Both the position numbers and the translations under genes were made by a program. Shown in pieces: positions 8,122-16,918 of a DNA stretch of 64,000 nucleotides (position 1 is its first letter; every line of letters begins with the position of its first letter). Source of the stretch: Clostridiaceae bacterium Marseille-Q4143 (lineage in GTDB: Bacteria > Bacillota > Clostridia > Lachnospirales > Lachnospiraceae); contig CP073693.1 in assembly GCA_018228645.1 (NCBI GenBank), positions 1,262,001-1,326,000 on the forward strand. The letters run 5' to 3'. The notes below the pieces were generated by a model, which saw only the letters and a list, made by a program, of their open reading frames with translations, made no database searches and was not told the DNA's origin.

Positions 8122-10497
8122 TTATTTAAATTCAGCAATGGTAACTCCGGCATCACCTTCGCCGAAGGTACCAAGTCGGTAGCTCTTGATATATTTGCAG
8201 CGTTTCAGATGCTGTTGAACGGCAGTCCTGAGAGCGCCGGTCCCTTTTCCGTGGACAATTCGCACGCTTGGAACATGTGCCAGATAAGCATCATCCAGAT
8301 ATTTGTCGAGATGCCCCATTGCCTCATCGACAGTCATGCCGATCAGGTTGATCTCGGTACTGATAAGAGCGGACTTGGACATCCTGATCTTACCGCTTCC
8401 CGACATGCTTTTGGATGCGGCGAGATTTTCTGCCTCTCCGATGAATTCCAGATCACGTACATTGACCTGGGAACGAAGAATGCCCATCTGAACAAAAAGA
8501 TCCCCTTTTGCATTTGGCAGGGTGCTGACTGTTCCTTCCAGATTCAGACTTAATACCCGTACCTTATCTCCGATGTGCAGTTTGTCTGCCTTTACTTTTT
8601 TCTTCGGTTTTGCAGTGGTCGTGGACTGGCTCTTTGACTGGGCCGCATCAATCTTTTCGCGCAGGCGGGAACGTTGCTGTTCCATATCTTTGATAGAAAT
8701 ATTGGCTTTTCCGAATTTATGGAAATTCTTGATGGTTTCGTCTGCATAGTCTTTTGCTTCCTGCAGAATCGCAGCGGCCTTATCGTTGGCATCTTTCAGG
8801 AGTTTTTCTTTGCGCTGATCAATATTTTCCTGCTTCTTCTGGAGTTCATTGCGCAGCTTGCGGATTTCTTCTTTGTAGCTTTGAATCTCCATCTGCTCCT
8901 TTTCCAATGTGACGCGGCTGTGTTCCAGTTCGGCGATGATGTCTTCAAAGCTGATATCTTTGGCGCTCAGATGTTTCTTTGCATCTTCGATAAGAAAATC
9001 CGGAAGGCCGAGGCGGGAAGAGATAGCAAATGCATTACTCTTTCCGGGAATACCAATCAGAAGACGGTAAGTCGGACGTAAGGATTCCACATCAAATTCA
9101 CAGCAGGCATTTTCAACACCTTCCGTCGAAAGTGCATAGACTTTCAGCTCACTGTAGTGGGTGGTTGCCATGGTTCGAATCCCCTGCTTCTGCAGATGAT
9201 CAAGAATGGAGACAGCCAGTGCGGCACCCTCTGTCGGATCGGTACCGGCACCAAGCTCGTCGAAAAGTACCAAAGAGTTGGTATCCATATTTTTCAGGAT
9301 ACTTACAATGGTCGTCATATGGGAGGAAAAAGTACTGAGACTCTGTTCAATGCTCTGCTCATCTCCGATATCTGCAAAGACATCGCCAAAAACACCGAGT
9401 TCGGAACCTTCAAAGGCCGGGATATGAAGTCCTGCCTGTCCCATCAGGGTAAAGAGTCCCACTGTTTTCAGAGAAACCGTCTTGCCACCGGTGTTCGGTC
9501 CGGTGATGATAAGGAGACGGAAATCATCTCCCAGACGGACGGTGACCGGGACTACTTTTTTCGGATCCAGAAGGGGATGGCGACCTTCTTTGATGCTGAT
9601 CCGGCGCTGGTCATTGAAGACTGGACGGACTGCGTTCATCTCCTTAGCCAGAATGGCTTTTGCAAAAATGAAATCCAGCTCTACGAGAACGTCATAGTCA
9701 CCGGAAATCTGGTCTGCATATGCCGCTGTTTTTTCGCTTAATTCTGACAGAATTTTTTCAATCTCCTGCTGTTCTTTCAGGAGAAGCTCTTTGAAGTCAT
9801 TATTCAGTTTCACGACTGCCATGGGCTCGATGAAAAGGGTAGAGCCGGTCGCACTCTGGTCATGGATCATTCCTGGTACCTGGCTTCTGTGTTCAGCCTT
9901 GACCGGAAGGCAGTAACGTCCGTCACGCATAGTGATCACGGCATCCTGCAGGTAAGTGCGGACTGCTCCGTTGACCATGGCATTCAGGGTGTTATGCACT
10001 TTGTCATTCATCTGACGCATGGAACGGCGGATAGAAAAGAGTGCAGAGCTGGCATCATCGGCCATCTCGTCATCCGCAAGGATACAGCGGCGGATCTCTG
10101 AGCAGAGGGACGGAACCGGGTCGAGAAATTCAAAAGATTCATCAAGAGAATCTGCTTTTTCGTCATCTCTCTCGTGGGCACCGTATTTCTGCACCTGCCC
10201 GGCAGTCTCCAGAAGGGACATAATCTGGCGCAGTTCACCCATTCCGAGAATACCGCCGATCTCCAGACGTTTTATAGAGCCGCGGATATCACGGATACCT
10301 CCGAAGGAGATACTTCCCTTTTGCCAGATCCGGCGAAGCGCGTCGGCGGTCTGCGTCTGAGCACGCTCAATTTCCCAGAGGGACGTGACGGGGACAAGTT
10401 CCGTACATTTCTTTTTGGCTCCCACGGATGCGGCATGTTCTGTTAATCTATGAATAATTTTGTCAAATTCGAGTGTTTTTAAAGCTTTCTGATTCAT
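8122..10497 (-). CDS. mutS2: MutS2: ATPase with Smr nuclease domain
   Basis: At 791 residues it has the usual MutS2 length and layout: MutS core and lever regions, ATPase with Walker A 'ITGPNTGGKTVSLKT' and 'LVLFDELGAGTDPTEG', a long coiled coil (about 510-640), and a C-terminal Smr domain with 'VRIVHGKGTGALR' and 'GEGDAGVTIAEFK'. Family knowledge links MutS2 to ribosome-collision rescue in Firmicutes and to recombination suppression rather than mismatch repair. AGGAGG lies just upstream of the ATG. It leads the operon with the two-component genes. Confidence 0.97.
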   Translation of the reverse strand: MNQKALKTLEFDKIIHRLTEHAASVGAKKKCTELVPVTSLWEIERAQTQTADALRRIWQKGSISFGGIRDIRGSIKRLEIGGILGMGELRQIMSLLETAGQVQKYGAHERDDEKADSLDESFEFLDPVPSLCSEIRRCILADDEMADDASSALFSIRRSMRQMNDKVHNTLNAMVNGAVRTYLQDAVITMRDGRYCLPVKAEHRSQVPGMIHDQSATGSTLFIEPMAVVKLNNDFKELLLKEQQEIEKILSELSEKTAAYADQISGDYDVLVELDFIFAKAILAKEMNAVRPVFNDQRRISIKEGRHPLLDPKKVVPVTVRLGDDFRLLIITGPNTGGKTVSLKTVGLFTLMGQAGLHIPAFEGSELGVFGDVFADIGDEQSIEQSLSTFSSHMTTIVSILKNMDTNSLVLFDELGAGTDPTEGAALAVSILDHLQKQGIRTMATTHYSELKVYALSTEGVENACCEFDVESLRPTYRLLIGIPGKSNAFAISSRLGLPDFLIEDAKKHLSAKDISFEDIIAELEHSRVTLEKEQMEIQSYKEEIRKLRNELQKKQENIDQRKEKLLKDANDKAAAILQEAKDYADETIKNFHKFGKANISIKDMEQQRSRLREKIDAAQSKSQSTTTAKPKKKVKADKLHIGDKVRVLSLNLEGTVSTLPNAKGDLFVQMGILRSQVNVRDLEFIGEAENLAASKSMSGSGKIRMSKSALISTEINLIGMTVDEAMGHLDKYLDDAYLAHVPSVRIVHGKGTGALRTAVQQHLKRCKYIKSYRLGTFGEGDAGVTIAEFK

Positions 10498-10558
10498 AAA
10501 ATCCTCCCATTATGAAACTATTTTACTCCATTTGTATAGGAAAGGAAAGCGTAAATTA

Positions 10559-10587
10559 TGGACATCAATTCTAAAAAATAGTATAAT
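10559..10587 (+). promoter_or_regulatory. Sigma-A type promoter for the HtrA-like gene
   Basis: TGGACA (10559-10564), a 17-base spacer and a perfect TATAAT (10582-10587) lie 44 bases before the chosen ATG at 10631. The 5' UTR carries GGAGG. Confidence 0.75.
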
Positions 10588-10630
10588 GAGCGCAAGTGAG
10601 TCCGACAGTATTTCCCAGATGGAGGTTTAT

Positions 10631-11905
10631 ATGGGAGAGGAAAAAAGAGACAGAGATGCTGAATTCTCGTTTATGAAAGAAAAGATCAAGGAGCAGCCGT
10701 TGTACCGAAACCCCTGGCTCAGAAGGATTGCGACGGCAGTGATCTGTGGTTTTCTCTTTGCGTTGGCTGCGGTAGCAGTCTGGGCTTTTGTGTTGCCCTG
10801 GGTGCGGTTCAGAACAGAGAAGCAGGAAGTGAAGCAGTTTGAGCTCCCGGCGGAGGAGACAACAGTGGAAGAAGACGTGACGGAGACAGAAGAGGAATCT
10901 CCGATCTATATTACAGAGACGGTCAGCATGGAGGTGGAGGACTATCGGAAACTTTATCAGCAGCTCATGCAGCTGGGAAACCAGGTAGAGAAAAGCCTTG
11001 TCAATATTGCGGCAGTCAGTACGGATACAGATTGGTTTGACGAAACCTATACGACGCAGAATTCTGTCTGCGGAACGGTTGTGGGTGATAACGGAGTAGA
11101 GCTTCTGATTCTTACGGAATATGCAGAGATCAGCAATGGGGATCAACTTCTGGTTACATTTTTTGATCACACAACTGCATCAGGAACGCTCAAAAAATAT
11201 GACAGAAACACGGGACTAGCAGTAGTCAGTGTCAATCTGGGAGATATTGAAGACGGAACCAGAGAGCTGGTACAGGGAGTGGAAGTTGGTTCTTCCAGGT
11301 CTGTCCGCAGTGGGGAACCGGTTATTGCGGTAGGAAGTCCTATGGGAACATTTGGTTCTGTTCTTTTTGGAAATCTCACATCGGTATCTCAGTCGGCAGA
11401 ACTTTATGACAGCGCATATAATATACTGACGACAAATATTGCAGGGGTGGACAGCGGAAGCGGTGTGCTCGTTAATCTGGATGGAAAAGTGATTGGATTT
11501 ATCCAGAATCAGTGCGAAGTACAGGCACAGAAAGATACCATTCAGGCATATGGAATATCGGATCTGAAGGAAGTAATTGAACATCTGTCCAATAATCAGG
11601 ATATCGTATACATGGGAATTGTAGGAGCAGATGTGACGACAGCCATATCGGAAACAGAGAATATTCCCATAGGGGTGTATGTATCAGAAGTGCAGTTAAA
11701 TTCGCCGGCAATCCGTGCTGGTATCCAGCCTGGTGATATTATTACGTCAATCAGCGGACAGCCGGTTACCAATCAGAAGGACATGATGTCTGTATTATTA
11801 AAATGTGCAGATGGGCAGAGCATTCAGGTAGTATGTGAGCGTCCATCCAAGACAGAATACCAGGAACTGACTTTTACGGTAGAATTGAAGGTTCTGGAAA
11901 AGTAA
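10631..11905 (+). CDS. HtrA-like PDZ protein, probable pseudoprotease
   Basis: A 424-residue membrane-anchored protein: cytoplasmic head, one transmembrane segment (about 35-58), a Glu/Thr-rich linker, a trypsin-like region (about 120-320) and a C-terminal PDZ domain ('SPAIRAGIQPGDIITSISGQ'). The triad looks lost. The His motif TNNHV of HtrA corresponds to 'LTEYAEI', the DLAV Asp to 'NTGLAVVSV', and the catalytic GNSGGP stretch to 'DSGSGVLVN'. It may therefore be a scaffold or sensor rather than a protease. ATG at 10631 is preceded by GGAGG; an upstream in-frame ATG at 10532 overlaps the promoter. Confidence 0.82.
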   Translation: MGEEKRDRDAEFSFMKEKIKEQPLYRNPWLRRIATAVICGFLFALAAVAVWAFVLPWVRFRTEKQEVKQFELPAEETTVEEDVTETEEESPIYITETVSMEVEDYRKLYQQLMQLGNQVEKSLVNIAAVSTDTDWFDETYTTQNSVCGTVVGDNGVELLILTEYAEISNGDQLLVTFFDHTTASGTLKKYDRNTGLAVVSVNLGDIEDGTRELVQGVEVGSSRSVRSGEPVIAVGSPMGTFGSVLFGNLTSVSQSAELYDSAYNILTTNIAGVDSGSGVLVNLDGKVIGFIQNQCEVQAQKDTIQAYGISDLKEVIEHLSNNQDIVYMGIVGADVTTAISETENIPIGVYVSEVQLNSPAIRAGIQPGDIITSISGQPVTNQKDMMSVLLKCADGQSIQVVCERPSKTEYQELTFTVELKVLEK

Positions 11906-11917
11906 AGAGGAGAAATT

Positions 11918-12862
11918 ATGAAATATATTGAAAGTTTTCGGGAAGGCGAACGCGTTTCCGGTATTTATCTGTGTAAATTCCGCCAGAGTGCGCTTACCAA
12001 AGCAGGAAAATCTTATGAGAACCTGATTTTTCAGGATAAAACAGGAACGATCGACAGCAAAATCTGGGATCCGAATTCCGGTGGAATCGAAGATTTTGAT
12101 GCAATGGATTATGTGGATATCGTGGCAGATGTGACGATGTTTCAGGGACAGCCGCAGCTGAATGTGAAGCGTGCGAGAAAGGCACGGGAGGGAGAATATA
12201 ATCCGGCGGACTATCTTCCTGTGAGCAGCAAAGATATTGAAGTAATGTATAAAGAACTGCTCGGATTTGTGGCAAAAGTGAAAGATCCGTATCTTTCAAA
12301 GCTTCTGAAAAGTCTTTTTGTAGAAGATGTGGAGTTTGCAAAGGCATTTAAATTCAGCAGTGCAGCAAAAACAGTTCATCACGGTTTTGTGGGAGGACTT
12401 TTAGAGCATACCTTGAGCGTGACGAAACTTTGCGAATACTATGTAAACTATTATCCGATGATTAATGCAGATCTTCTGTATACTGCAGCAATGTGCCATG
12501 ATATCGGAAAGGTATATGAACTGTCACCATTTCCGGAGAATGATTATACCGATGAAGGACAGCTGCTGGGGCACATTATGATCGGTGCGGAGATGGTTGG
12601 TGACAGGATCCGTGACATTCCTGGATTTCCGATAAAACTGGGGAATGAGCTGAAGCACTGCATTCTGGCCCATCACGGAGAATTGGAATATGGTTCTCCG
12701 AAGAAACCGGCACTATTGGAAGCTGTTGCATTGAATTTTGCTGATAACACGGATGCACATTTACAAACGATGATTGAAGCGTTGACAGCAGCAGGAGAGA
12801 ATCAGGGATGGCTGGGTTATAACCGGCTGTTTGAGTCTAATATCAGAAAGACGAGTAAGTAA
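11918..12862 (+). CDS. yhaM: YhaM-like 3'-5' exoribonuclease (OB fold plus HD domain)
   Basis: A 314-residue protein with an N-terminal OB-fold nucleic-acid-binding domain (about 10-95) and an HD phosphohydrolase domain, with metal ligands visible in 'HHGFVGGLLEHTLSV', 'MCHDIGK' and 'LAHHGELEYGSP'. This is the layout and length of YhaM, a 3'-5' exoribonuclease of Firmicutes involved in RNA turnover. It starts 12 bases after the HtrA-like gene behind AGAGGAG, and is probably in the same operon. Confidence 0.9.
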   Translation: MKYIESFREGERVSGIYLCKFRQSALTKAGKSYENLIFQDKTGTIDSKIWDPNSGGIEDFDAMDYVDIVADVTMFQGQPQLNVKRARKAREGEYNPADYLPVSSKDIEVMYKELLGFVAKVKDPYLSKLLKSLFVEDVEFAKAFKFSSAAKTVHHGFVGGLLEHTLSVTKLCEYYVNYYPMINADLLYTAAMCHDIGKVYELSPFPENDYTDEGQLLGHIMIGAEMVGDRIRDIPGFPIKLGNELKHCILAHHGELEYGSPKKPALLEAVALNFADNTDAHLQTMIEALTAAGENQGWLGYNRLFESNIRKTSK

Positions 12863-12865
12863 TCC

Positions 12866-14227
12866 ATGAAAAAAGATGATATCATCGAACTGACAATCGA
12901 GGATCTGGGAATAGATGGTGAAGGAATCGGAAAAGCAGACGGCATGGCACTCTTTGTAAAGGATGCAGTGGTCGGAGACTGGATTCGTGCAAAGATTATG
13001 AAAATGAAAAAGAACTATGGTTATGCCCGTCTCCTGGAAGTGCTGGAACCGTCACCGGTACGGTGCACGCCCCGATGTGAATTTGCCCGCCAGTGCGGCG
13101 GCTGTCAACTGCAGGCAATGACCTATGAGGCACAGCTTGATTTCAAAGCGAAAAAAGTCTGGAATCATCTGACCCGTATCGGCGGTCTTACGGACCTTGC
13201 AGTGCCGGAGATCATAGGCATGGAAGATCCGTGGAGATACCGGAATAAGGCACAGTTCCCATTTGGTACTGACAAAGAAGGAAATGTAGTGACCGGATTC
13301 TATGCAGCCCGCTCCCATAACATCATTCCCTGTACGGAATGCTGGCTTGGTGTGGAGGAGAACCGTGAGATTCTGGAAAAGATTCTGGCTCATTTGAAGA
13401 AATTCCGGATTCCGGCCTATGATGAGAAGACAGGAAAGGGACTTCTGCGCCATGTGCTGATCCGTAAAGGTTTCACAACAGGCGAAGTGATGGTCTGTCT
13501 TATCTTAAATGGAAAGATTATGCCAAAGATGGAGCGGCTGGTGGAATCTCTTCGGGAAATTCCTGGTATGACCAGTATCACCATCAATGTGAATACGAAA
13601 AATACCAATGTGATCATGGGTACCGAGATGATCTCTGTCTGGGGCCGGGATTACATTACGGATTATATTGGAAATATCAAATATCAGATTTCTCCCCTTT
13701 CTTTCTACCAGGTGAACCCAGTGCAGACCAGGAAACTGTATGAGACGGCACTGGAATATGCGGACCTAAAAGGAAATGAGACCGTCTGGGATCTCTACTG
13801 CGGTATCGGCACGATTTCCCTCTTCCTGGCGCAGAAAGCCGGAAAAGTCTATGGTGTGGAGATTGTGCCTGAGGCCATCGCGGATGCCAAAGTCAACGCA
13901 AAGCTTAATGGCATCACCAACGCAGAATTTTTCGTGGGAAAAGCAGAAGAAGTCCTTCCTGAGAAATATAAAAACGAGGGCATCTACGCCGATGTTATCG
14001 TCGTCGACCCGCCTCGCAAAGGCTGTGATCTTGCCGCATTGGAAACTATGGTGAAAATGCATCCAGAACGCATCGTGTACGTAAGCTGTGACTCCGCTAC
14101 CCTGGCAAGAGATGTGAAGTGGCTGGGAGAACATGGTTATGAAGTAAAGAAAGTGAAGGCGTGCGATATGTTCCCGTCGACGGTGCATGTGGAGACAGTC
14201 TGCCTTCTGTCTAGAAAAGCCCAATAA
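12866..14227 (+). CDS. rlmD: 23S rRNA (uracil-5-)-methyltransferase, RlmD/RumA family
   Basis: A 453-residue SAM-dependent enzyme. It begins with a TRAM RNA-binding domain (about 1-58), followed by the iron-sulfur cysteine cluster 'CEFARQCGGCQLQ' plus a later Cys. The methyltransferase domain has the SAM loop 'LYCGIGTISLF', 'DPPRKGC' and the catalytic Cys region 'YVSCDSATLARD'. It methylates uracil C5 in 23S rRNA (Firmicute members may modify two sites). It starts three bases after yhaM with only a weak ribosome site, suggesting translational coupling. Confidence 0.93.
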   Translation: MKKDDIIELTIEDLGIDGEGIGKADGMALFVKDAVVGDWIRAKIMKMKKNYGYARLLEVLEPSPVRCTPRCEFARQCGGCQLQAMTYEAQLDFKAKKVWNHLTRIGGLTDLAVPEIIGMEDPWRYRNKAQFPFGTDKEGNVVTGFYAARSHNIIPCTECWLGVEENREILEKILAHLKKFRIPAYDEKTGKGLLRHVLIRKGFTTGEVMVCLILNGKIMPKMERLVESLREIPGMTSITINVNTKNTNVIMGTEMISVWGRDYITDYIGNIKYQISPLSFYQVNPVQTRKLYETALEYADLKGNETVWDLYCGIGTISLFLAQKAGKVYGVEIVPEAIADAKVNAKLNGITNAEFFVGKAEEVLPEKYKNEGIYADVIVVDPPRKGCDLAALETMVKMHPERIVYVSCDSATLARDVKWLGEHGYEVKKVKACDMFPSTVHVETVCLLSRKAQ

Positions 14228-14444
14228 ATCAAAGGATTTCGCCATTTTGGAAATAAAATAGATGTGTGTTTCTGTTTCCGTAGAGTGATGATATAATCGG
14301 AGATTTACCCCAGGGGATAGGCTTTTTGGAACAGGAGATATACATTTTGGCGAAAGGATATTTTTTAGCAAAAGTTGTTTTGCATCATGGGGTATGAGGA
14401 GTTGAATAAAAAAAGAAGAACAAGTAGGGAGGCGATAGATTTCA

Positions 14445-15386
14445 ATGGGTACTACATTTCCTAAAGATATAATGGATTGCATGAAAGGATGCATTTTGTC
14501 TATTTTTTGGCCGAAAAAAGATATAGTCGATTTTATGAAAAAAGTTGGTTGTACCTCAAGGGAATTGATGCCGGAAAGTGAATATAAAGAATTGCATAGA
14601 GCTGAAATTGTAGATAAAATTTTTACTAATTTAGAAAAAAGAAGTGATTCGGGAATAGGACAATTTAGGTGTATGTTAAAGGAACTAACGGAATGGAATT
14701 ATTTCGATCCTTATTATTTTCAGAAATTGAACAAACTGAGTGAGAGCGAAGCAAAAAGAAATATCAGCCATTTAAAACAACTCCAAGAAATTCGGGATTA
14801 CAAAATAAAGCAGGAAAGACAAAGACAAGAAGAACAGGAAAGAAAGCGGAAAGATATCAGCATTAGTATAAATGAATTAAAAGAGATCTTCTTAAATTTA
14901 TTTAGTGGAAAAGATCAGAACGGAAAAGAAATAAATGCACAGAGAAGAGGATATTTGTTTGAGGAATTCCTAAAAAAATTATTTTTAAATGAGGGTATAG
15001 AAGTTACAGAACCGTTTAAAATTGTAGGAGAACAGATTGATGGCTCAATAAAGTATGATGGAGAGCATTACATAATAGAAGCTAAGTGGCATGATAAATG
15101 GAGTGCATCTGATAGCTTGTATCAGTTTGCAGCAAAAGTAGAAGGGAAGATGTATGGAAGAGGAGTATTTATTTCTGTAAATGGTTTTTCGCCTGATTCC
15201 GTACAAGCTCTGACAACAGGAAAGGCACTTAGGACTATTTTGGTAGACGGTGGGGATTTAGTTCCAATTACAGAAGGAATGTACACCCTGAGAGAAATGC
15301 TTGATAACAAAATTAAGGCGGCTCAAACAATGGGGAGAATATATGTTGATTCTACAAATTTGGCTGATAAAGTTATCCGGCAGTAA
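14445..15386 (+). CDS. Mrr-like restriction endonuclease family protein
   Basis: A 313-residue protein with a charged coiled-coil-like middle (about 110-150) and a C-terminal PD-(D/E)xK nuclease domain. Its visible catalytic core is 'EQIDGSIKYDGEHYIIEAKW' (about 197-217: the Asp in QIDG and the E-x-K in IEAK), after 'RGYLFEEFLKKLF'. This matches the Mrr_cat type found in type IV restriction and other anti-phage nucleases. The N-terminal ~100 residues are not recognised. The AT-rich composition differs from the preceding rlmD. The next gene, 15 bases downstream, is Shedu-like, so a defence role is inferred. Confidence 0.75.
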   Translation: MGTTFPKDIMDCMKGCILSIFWPKKDIVDFMKKVGCTSRELMPESEYKELHRAEIVDKIFTNLEKRSDSGIGQFRCMLKELTEWNYFDPYYFQKLNKLSESEAKRNISHLKQLQEIRDYKIKQERQRQEEQERKRKDISISINELKEIFLNLFSGKDQNGKEINAQRRGYLFEEFLKKLFLNEGIEVTEPFKIVGEQIDGSIKYDGEHYIIEAKWHDKWSASDSLYQFAAKVEGKMYGRGVFISVNGFSPDSVQALTTGKALRTILVDGGDLVPITEGMYTLREMLDNKIKAAQTMGRIYVDSTNLADKVIRQ

Positions 15387-15401
15387 GGAGATGGGAGTTT
15401 G

Positions 15402-16259
15402 ATGAAGTTAGAAGAAAAATTGCTTGAACAATATTTTGATGTTATAGAGAAGAACGGTAATACAGAAAATCAGATACAGGAATTTCTTGAGGAAAATACT
15501 ATATTCATACCAATGCCTTTTTTGCTAAATCATTATTTGCATATGAATTGTGTGATTTCCAAATTTAAGTTGGGTAATGAATTTGTGACGGATTTTGCAT
15601 ATTTAACTAAGAGTTCTGATTATTGGGAATTTGTATTAGTTGAATTGGAAGATGCAAAAAAGAAGATTTTTACAAATGATAAGGAAAATATTTATTTTCA
15701 CTCAGAGTTTAATCATGCATATGATCAGATTACATCTTGGAAGGCATATGTCAATAAAAATAGAGAAGCAATTCTTCATCAAATAGATAAATTAAGAGTT
15801 CCTCTAAACGAGAATTCTGTAAGGTTTAAATATGTATTAGTTATTGGAAGAAATGCTGAAAAAGATAATTCAGAAAAACGAAGAGCAATGTTTGCAGAAA
15901 AGTCTGATAATGATATTCGTGTGATGACATATGATAGTCTTGTTTCACAATGTGAATCAGTACCTTATAATGGTGAAAAGATAATATTATCTACTTGGAA
16001 AGAACAAGGATTCAAAATAAAGAAATTACCAAAGCAAGAAATTTCCACTAGTCTGTTTGCGTATTTGAAACCAGAATATTTGCAAATTTCAGAAAGAGAT
16101 ATTGAAATCTTAAAAGAACAGGATTATCAAAGAGATATTTGGTTAAGTGGAAGGTCGTTAAGTTATAATGACAAGTATGATGCGGCATCTTTGGCTGAAA
16201 GGACAACTAATCCATTGACAAAAGCTGTTTTACTTGCCGAAGCAAAAAATAACAAATAA
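15402..16259 (+). CDS. Shedu-like (DUF4263) protein
   Basis: A 285-residue protein. 'FVTDFAYLTKSSDYWEFVLVELEDAKKKIFT' (about 60-90; quoted in part elsewhere) is followed by 'FNHAYDQITSWKAYV'. The order of DF, a VEL(E/K) strand, IFT and an AxxQixxW helix is characteristic of the DUF4263/SduA nuclease-like domain of the Shedu anti-phage system. The third key position is Glu (VELE) rather than the more usual Lys (VELK). AAGGAG precedes ATG 15402; a TTG three bases upstream is an alternative. It forms a two-gene unit with the Mrr-like nuclease. Confidence 0.72.
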   Translation: MKLEEKLLEQYFDVIEKNGNTENQIQEFLEENTIFIPMPFLLNHYLHMNCVISKFKLGNEFVTDFAYLTKSSDYWEFVLVELEDAKKKIFTNDKENIYFHSEFNHAYDQITSWKAYVNKNREAILHQIDKLRVPLNENSVRFKYVLVIGRNAEKDNSEKRRAMFAEKSDNDIRVMTYDSLVSQCESVPYNGEKIILSTWKEQGFKIKKLPKQEISTSLFAYLKPEYLQISERDIEILKEQDYQRDIWLSGRSLSYNDKYDAASLAERTTNPLTKAVLLAEAKNNK

Positions 16260-16498
16260 TCAAGGGAAGATGGGGGAAATTTCTTACCCACTTTGAAAAT
16301 CTATTGCATACTTTCGCTATGCAGTATAAAATCAAAGTTCAGGGGAATATTGAAACCGTTCGTCTGCTTTCAAAGAAACCTTGATTTTCTGCGGTTTGTG
16401 GGATAATAAAGAAAGATAATGGACGTGTGTTTTCTGGTCTTTTGAATGAAACATTTGAATATTGAAACAGTGGGGTGGTTTGAACCTTGCTGAATAAT
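16260..16498. other. Intergenic stretch without recognised gene
   Basis: Between the Shedu-like gene and the terminator there is AT-rich sequence with no ORF of plausible length and ribosome site. It may be eroded coding sequence at the edge of the defence pair. I see no RNA gene or repeat in it. Confidence 0.5.
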
Positions 16499-16566
16499 AG
16501 GCTTTTGCTAAAAGGTATCACTTTTGCGAAAATGTATGATACTTCTCGGCAGGAGCCTTTTTATAT
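16499..16566 (+). terminator. Long hairpin terminator
   Basis: AGGCT (16499-16503) pairs with AGCCT (16554-16558), enclosing TGC/GCA, GTATCA/TGATAC and a TTTTGCGAAAA tip, followed by a T-run. It isolates the BlaI-type promoters downstream from the defence genes upstream. Confidence 0.65.
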
Positions 16567-16575
16567 AAAGATAAC

Positions 16576-16604
16576 TTGACTTCTAAATCTTACTGATGTA
16601 ATAT
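16576..16604 (+). promoter_or_regulatory. BlaI-controlled promoter 1
   Basis: TTGACT (16576-16581), 17 bases, TAATAT (16599-16604). The operator TTAC-TGAT-GTAA (16590-16601) overlaps spacer and -10. The arrangement is repeated almost base for base at 28592 next to blaI. Confidence 0.7.
16590..16601. promoter_or_regulatory. BlaI-type operator, site 1
   Basis: TTACTGATGTAA, preceded by AAATC; one of seven TTAC-N4-GTAA palindromes in the blaR1/blaI region. Confidence 0.7.
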
Positions 16605-16653
16605 TTACACAAGTGCAGAAGGATTGCGGACGAAATTTTTTTACCACGAAATC

Positions 16654-16665
16654 TTACGCATGTAA
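16654..16665. promoter_or_regulatory. BlaI-type operator, site 2
   Basis: TTACGCATGTAA with the same AAATC left flank. TTTACC at 16640 and TAATAA at 16663 give a weak promoter over it. A GGAAGGAGG ribosome site follows. Confidence 0.65.
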
Positions 16666-16681
16666 TAAAAAGGAAGGAGGA

Positions 16682-16711
16682 ATGCATAGTACGATATACC
16701 AAGCAAAGTGA
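16682..16711 (+). CDS. Possible 9-residue leader peptide
   Basis: ATG at 16682 directly follows a perfect GGAAGGAGG and encodes MHSTIYQAK before TGA. It lies between BlaI operators 2 and 3. It may be a leader peptide or the eroded start of a lost gene; only the strong ribosome site supports it. Confidence 0.3.
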   Translation: MHSTIYQAK

Positions 16712-16731
16712 AATTTTTTTGCCTAAAAATC

Positions 16732-16743
16732 TTACGAATGTAA
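16732..16743. promoter_or_regulatory. BlaI-type operator, site 3, with promoter
   Basis: TTACGAATGTAA. TTGCCT (16719-16724) and TAATAT (16741-16746), 16 bases apart, form a third promoter unit of the same design. The next downstream element is the inverted IS110. Confidence 0.6.
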
Positions 16744-16918
16744 TATTTTGAAGATATAGTGTACATTGAAAATAGAATATGACCATATCAGCAATGAAAA
16801 GTCAAGCTTAAATTAGCTGGAAATTAATAAATCCTTTTCGTGGTAAAAATGGGTAACCTTAATAAGGCTCCCTGGTGGGCGCTTTTAAACAAATCTATGA
16901 TGTAGGTATCCAGACCTC

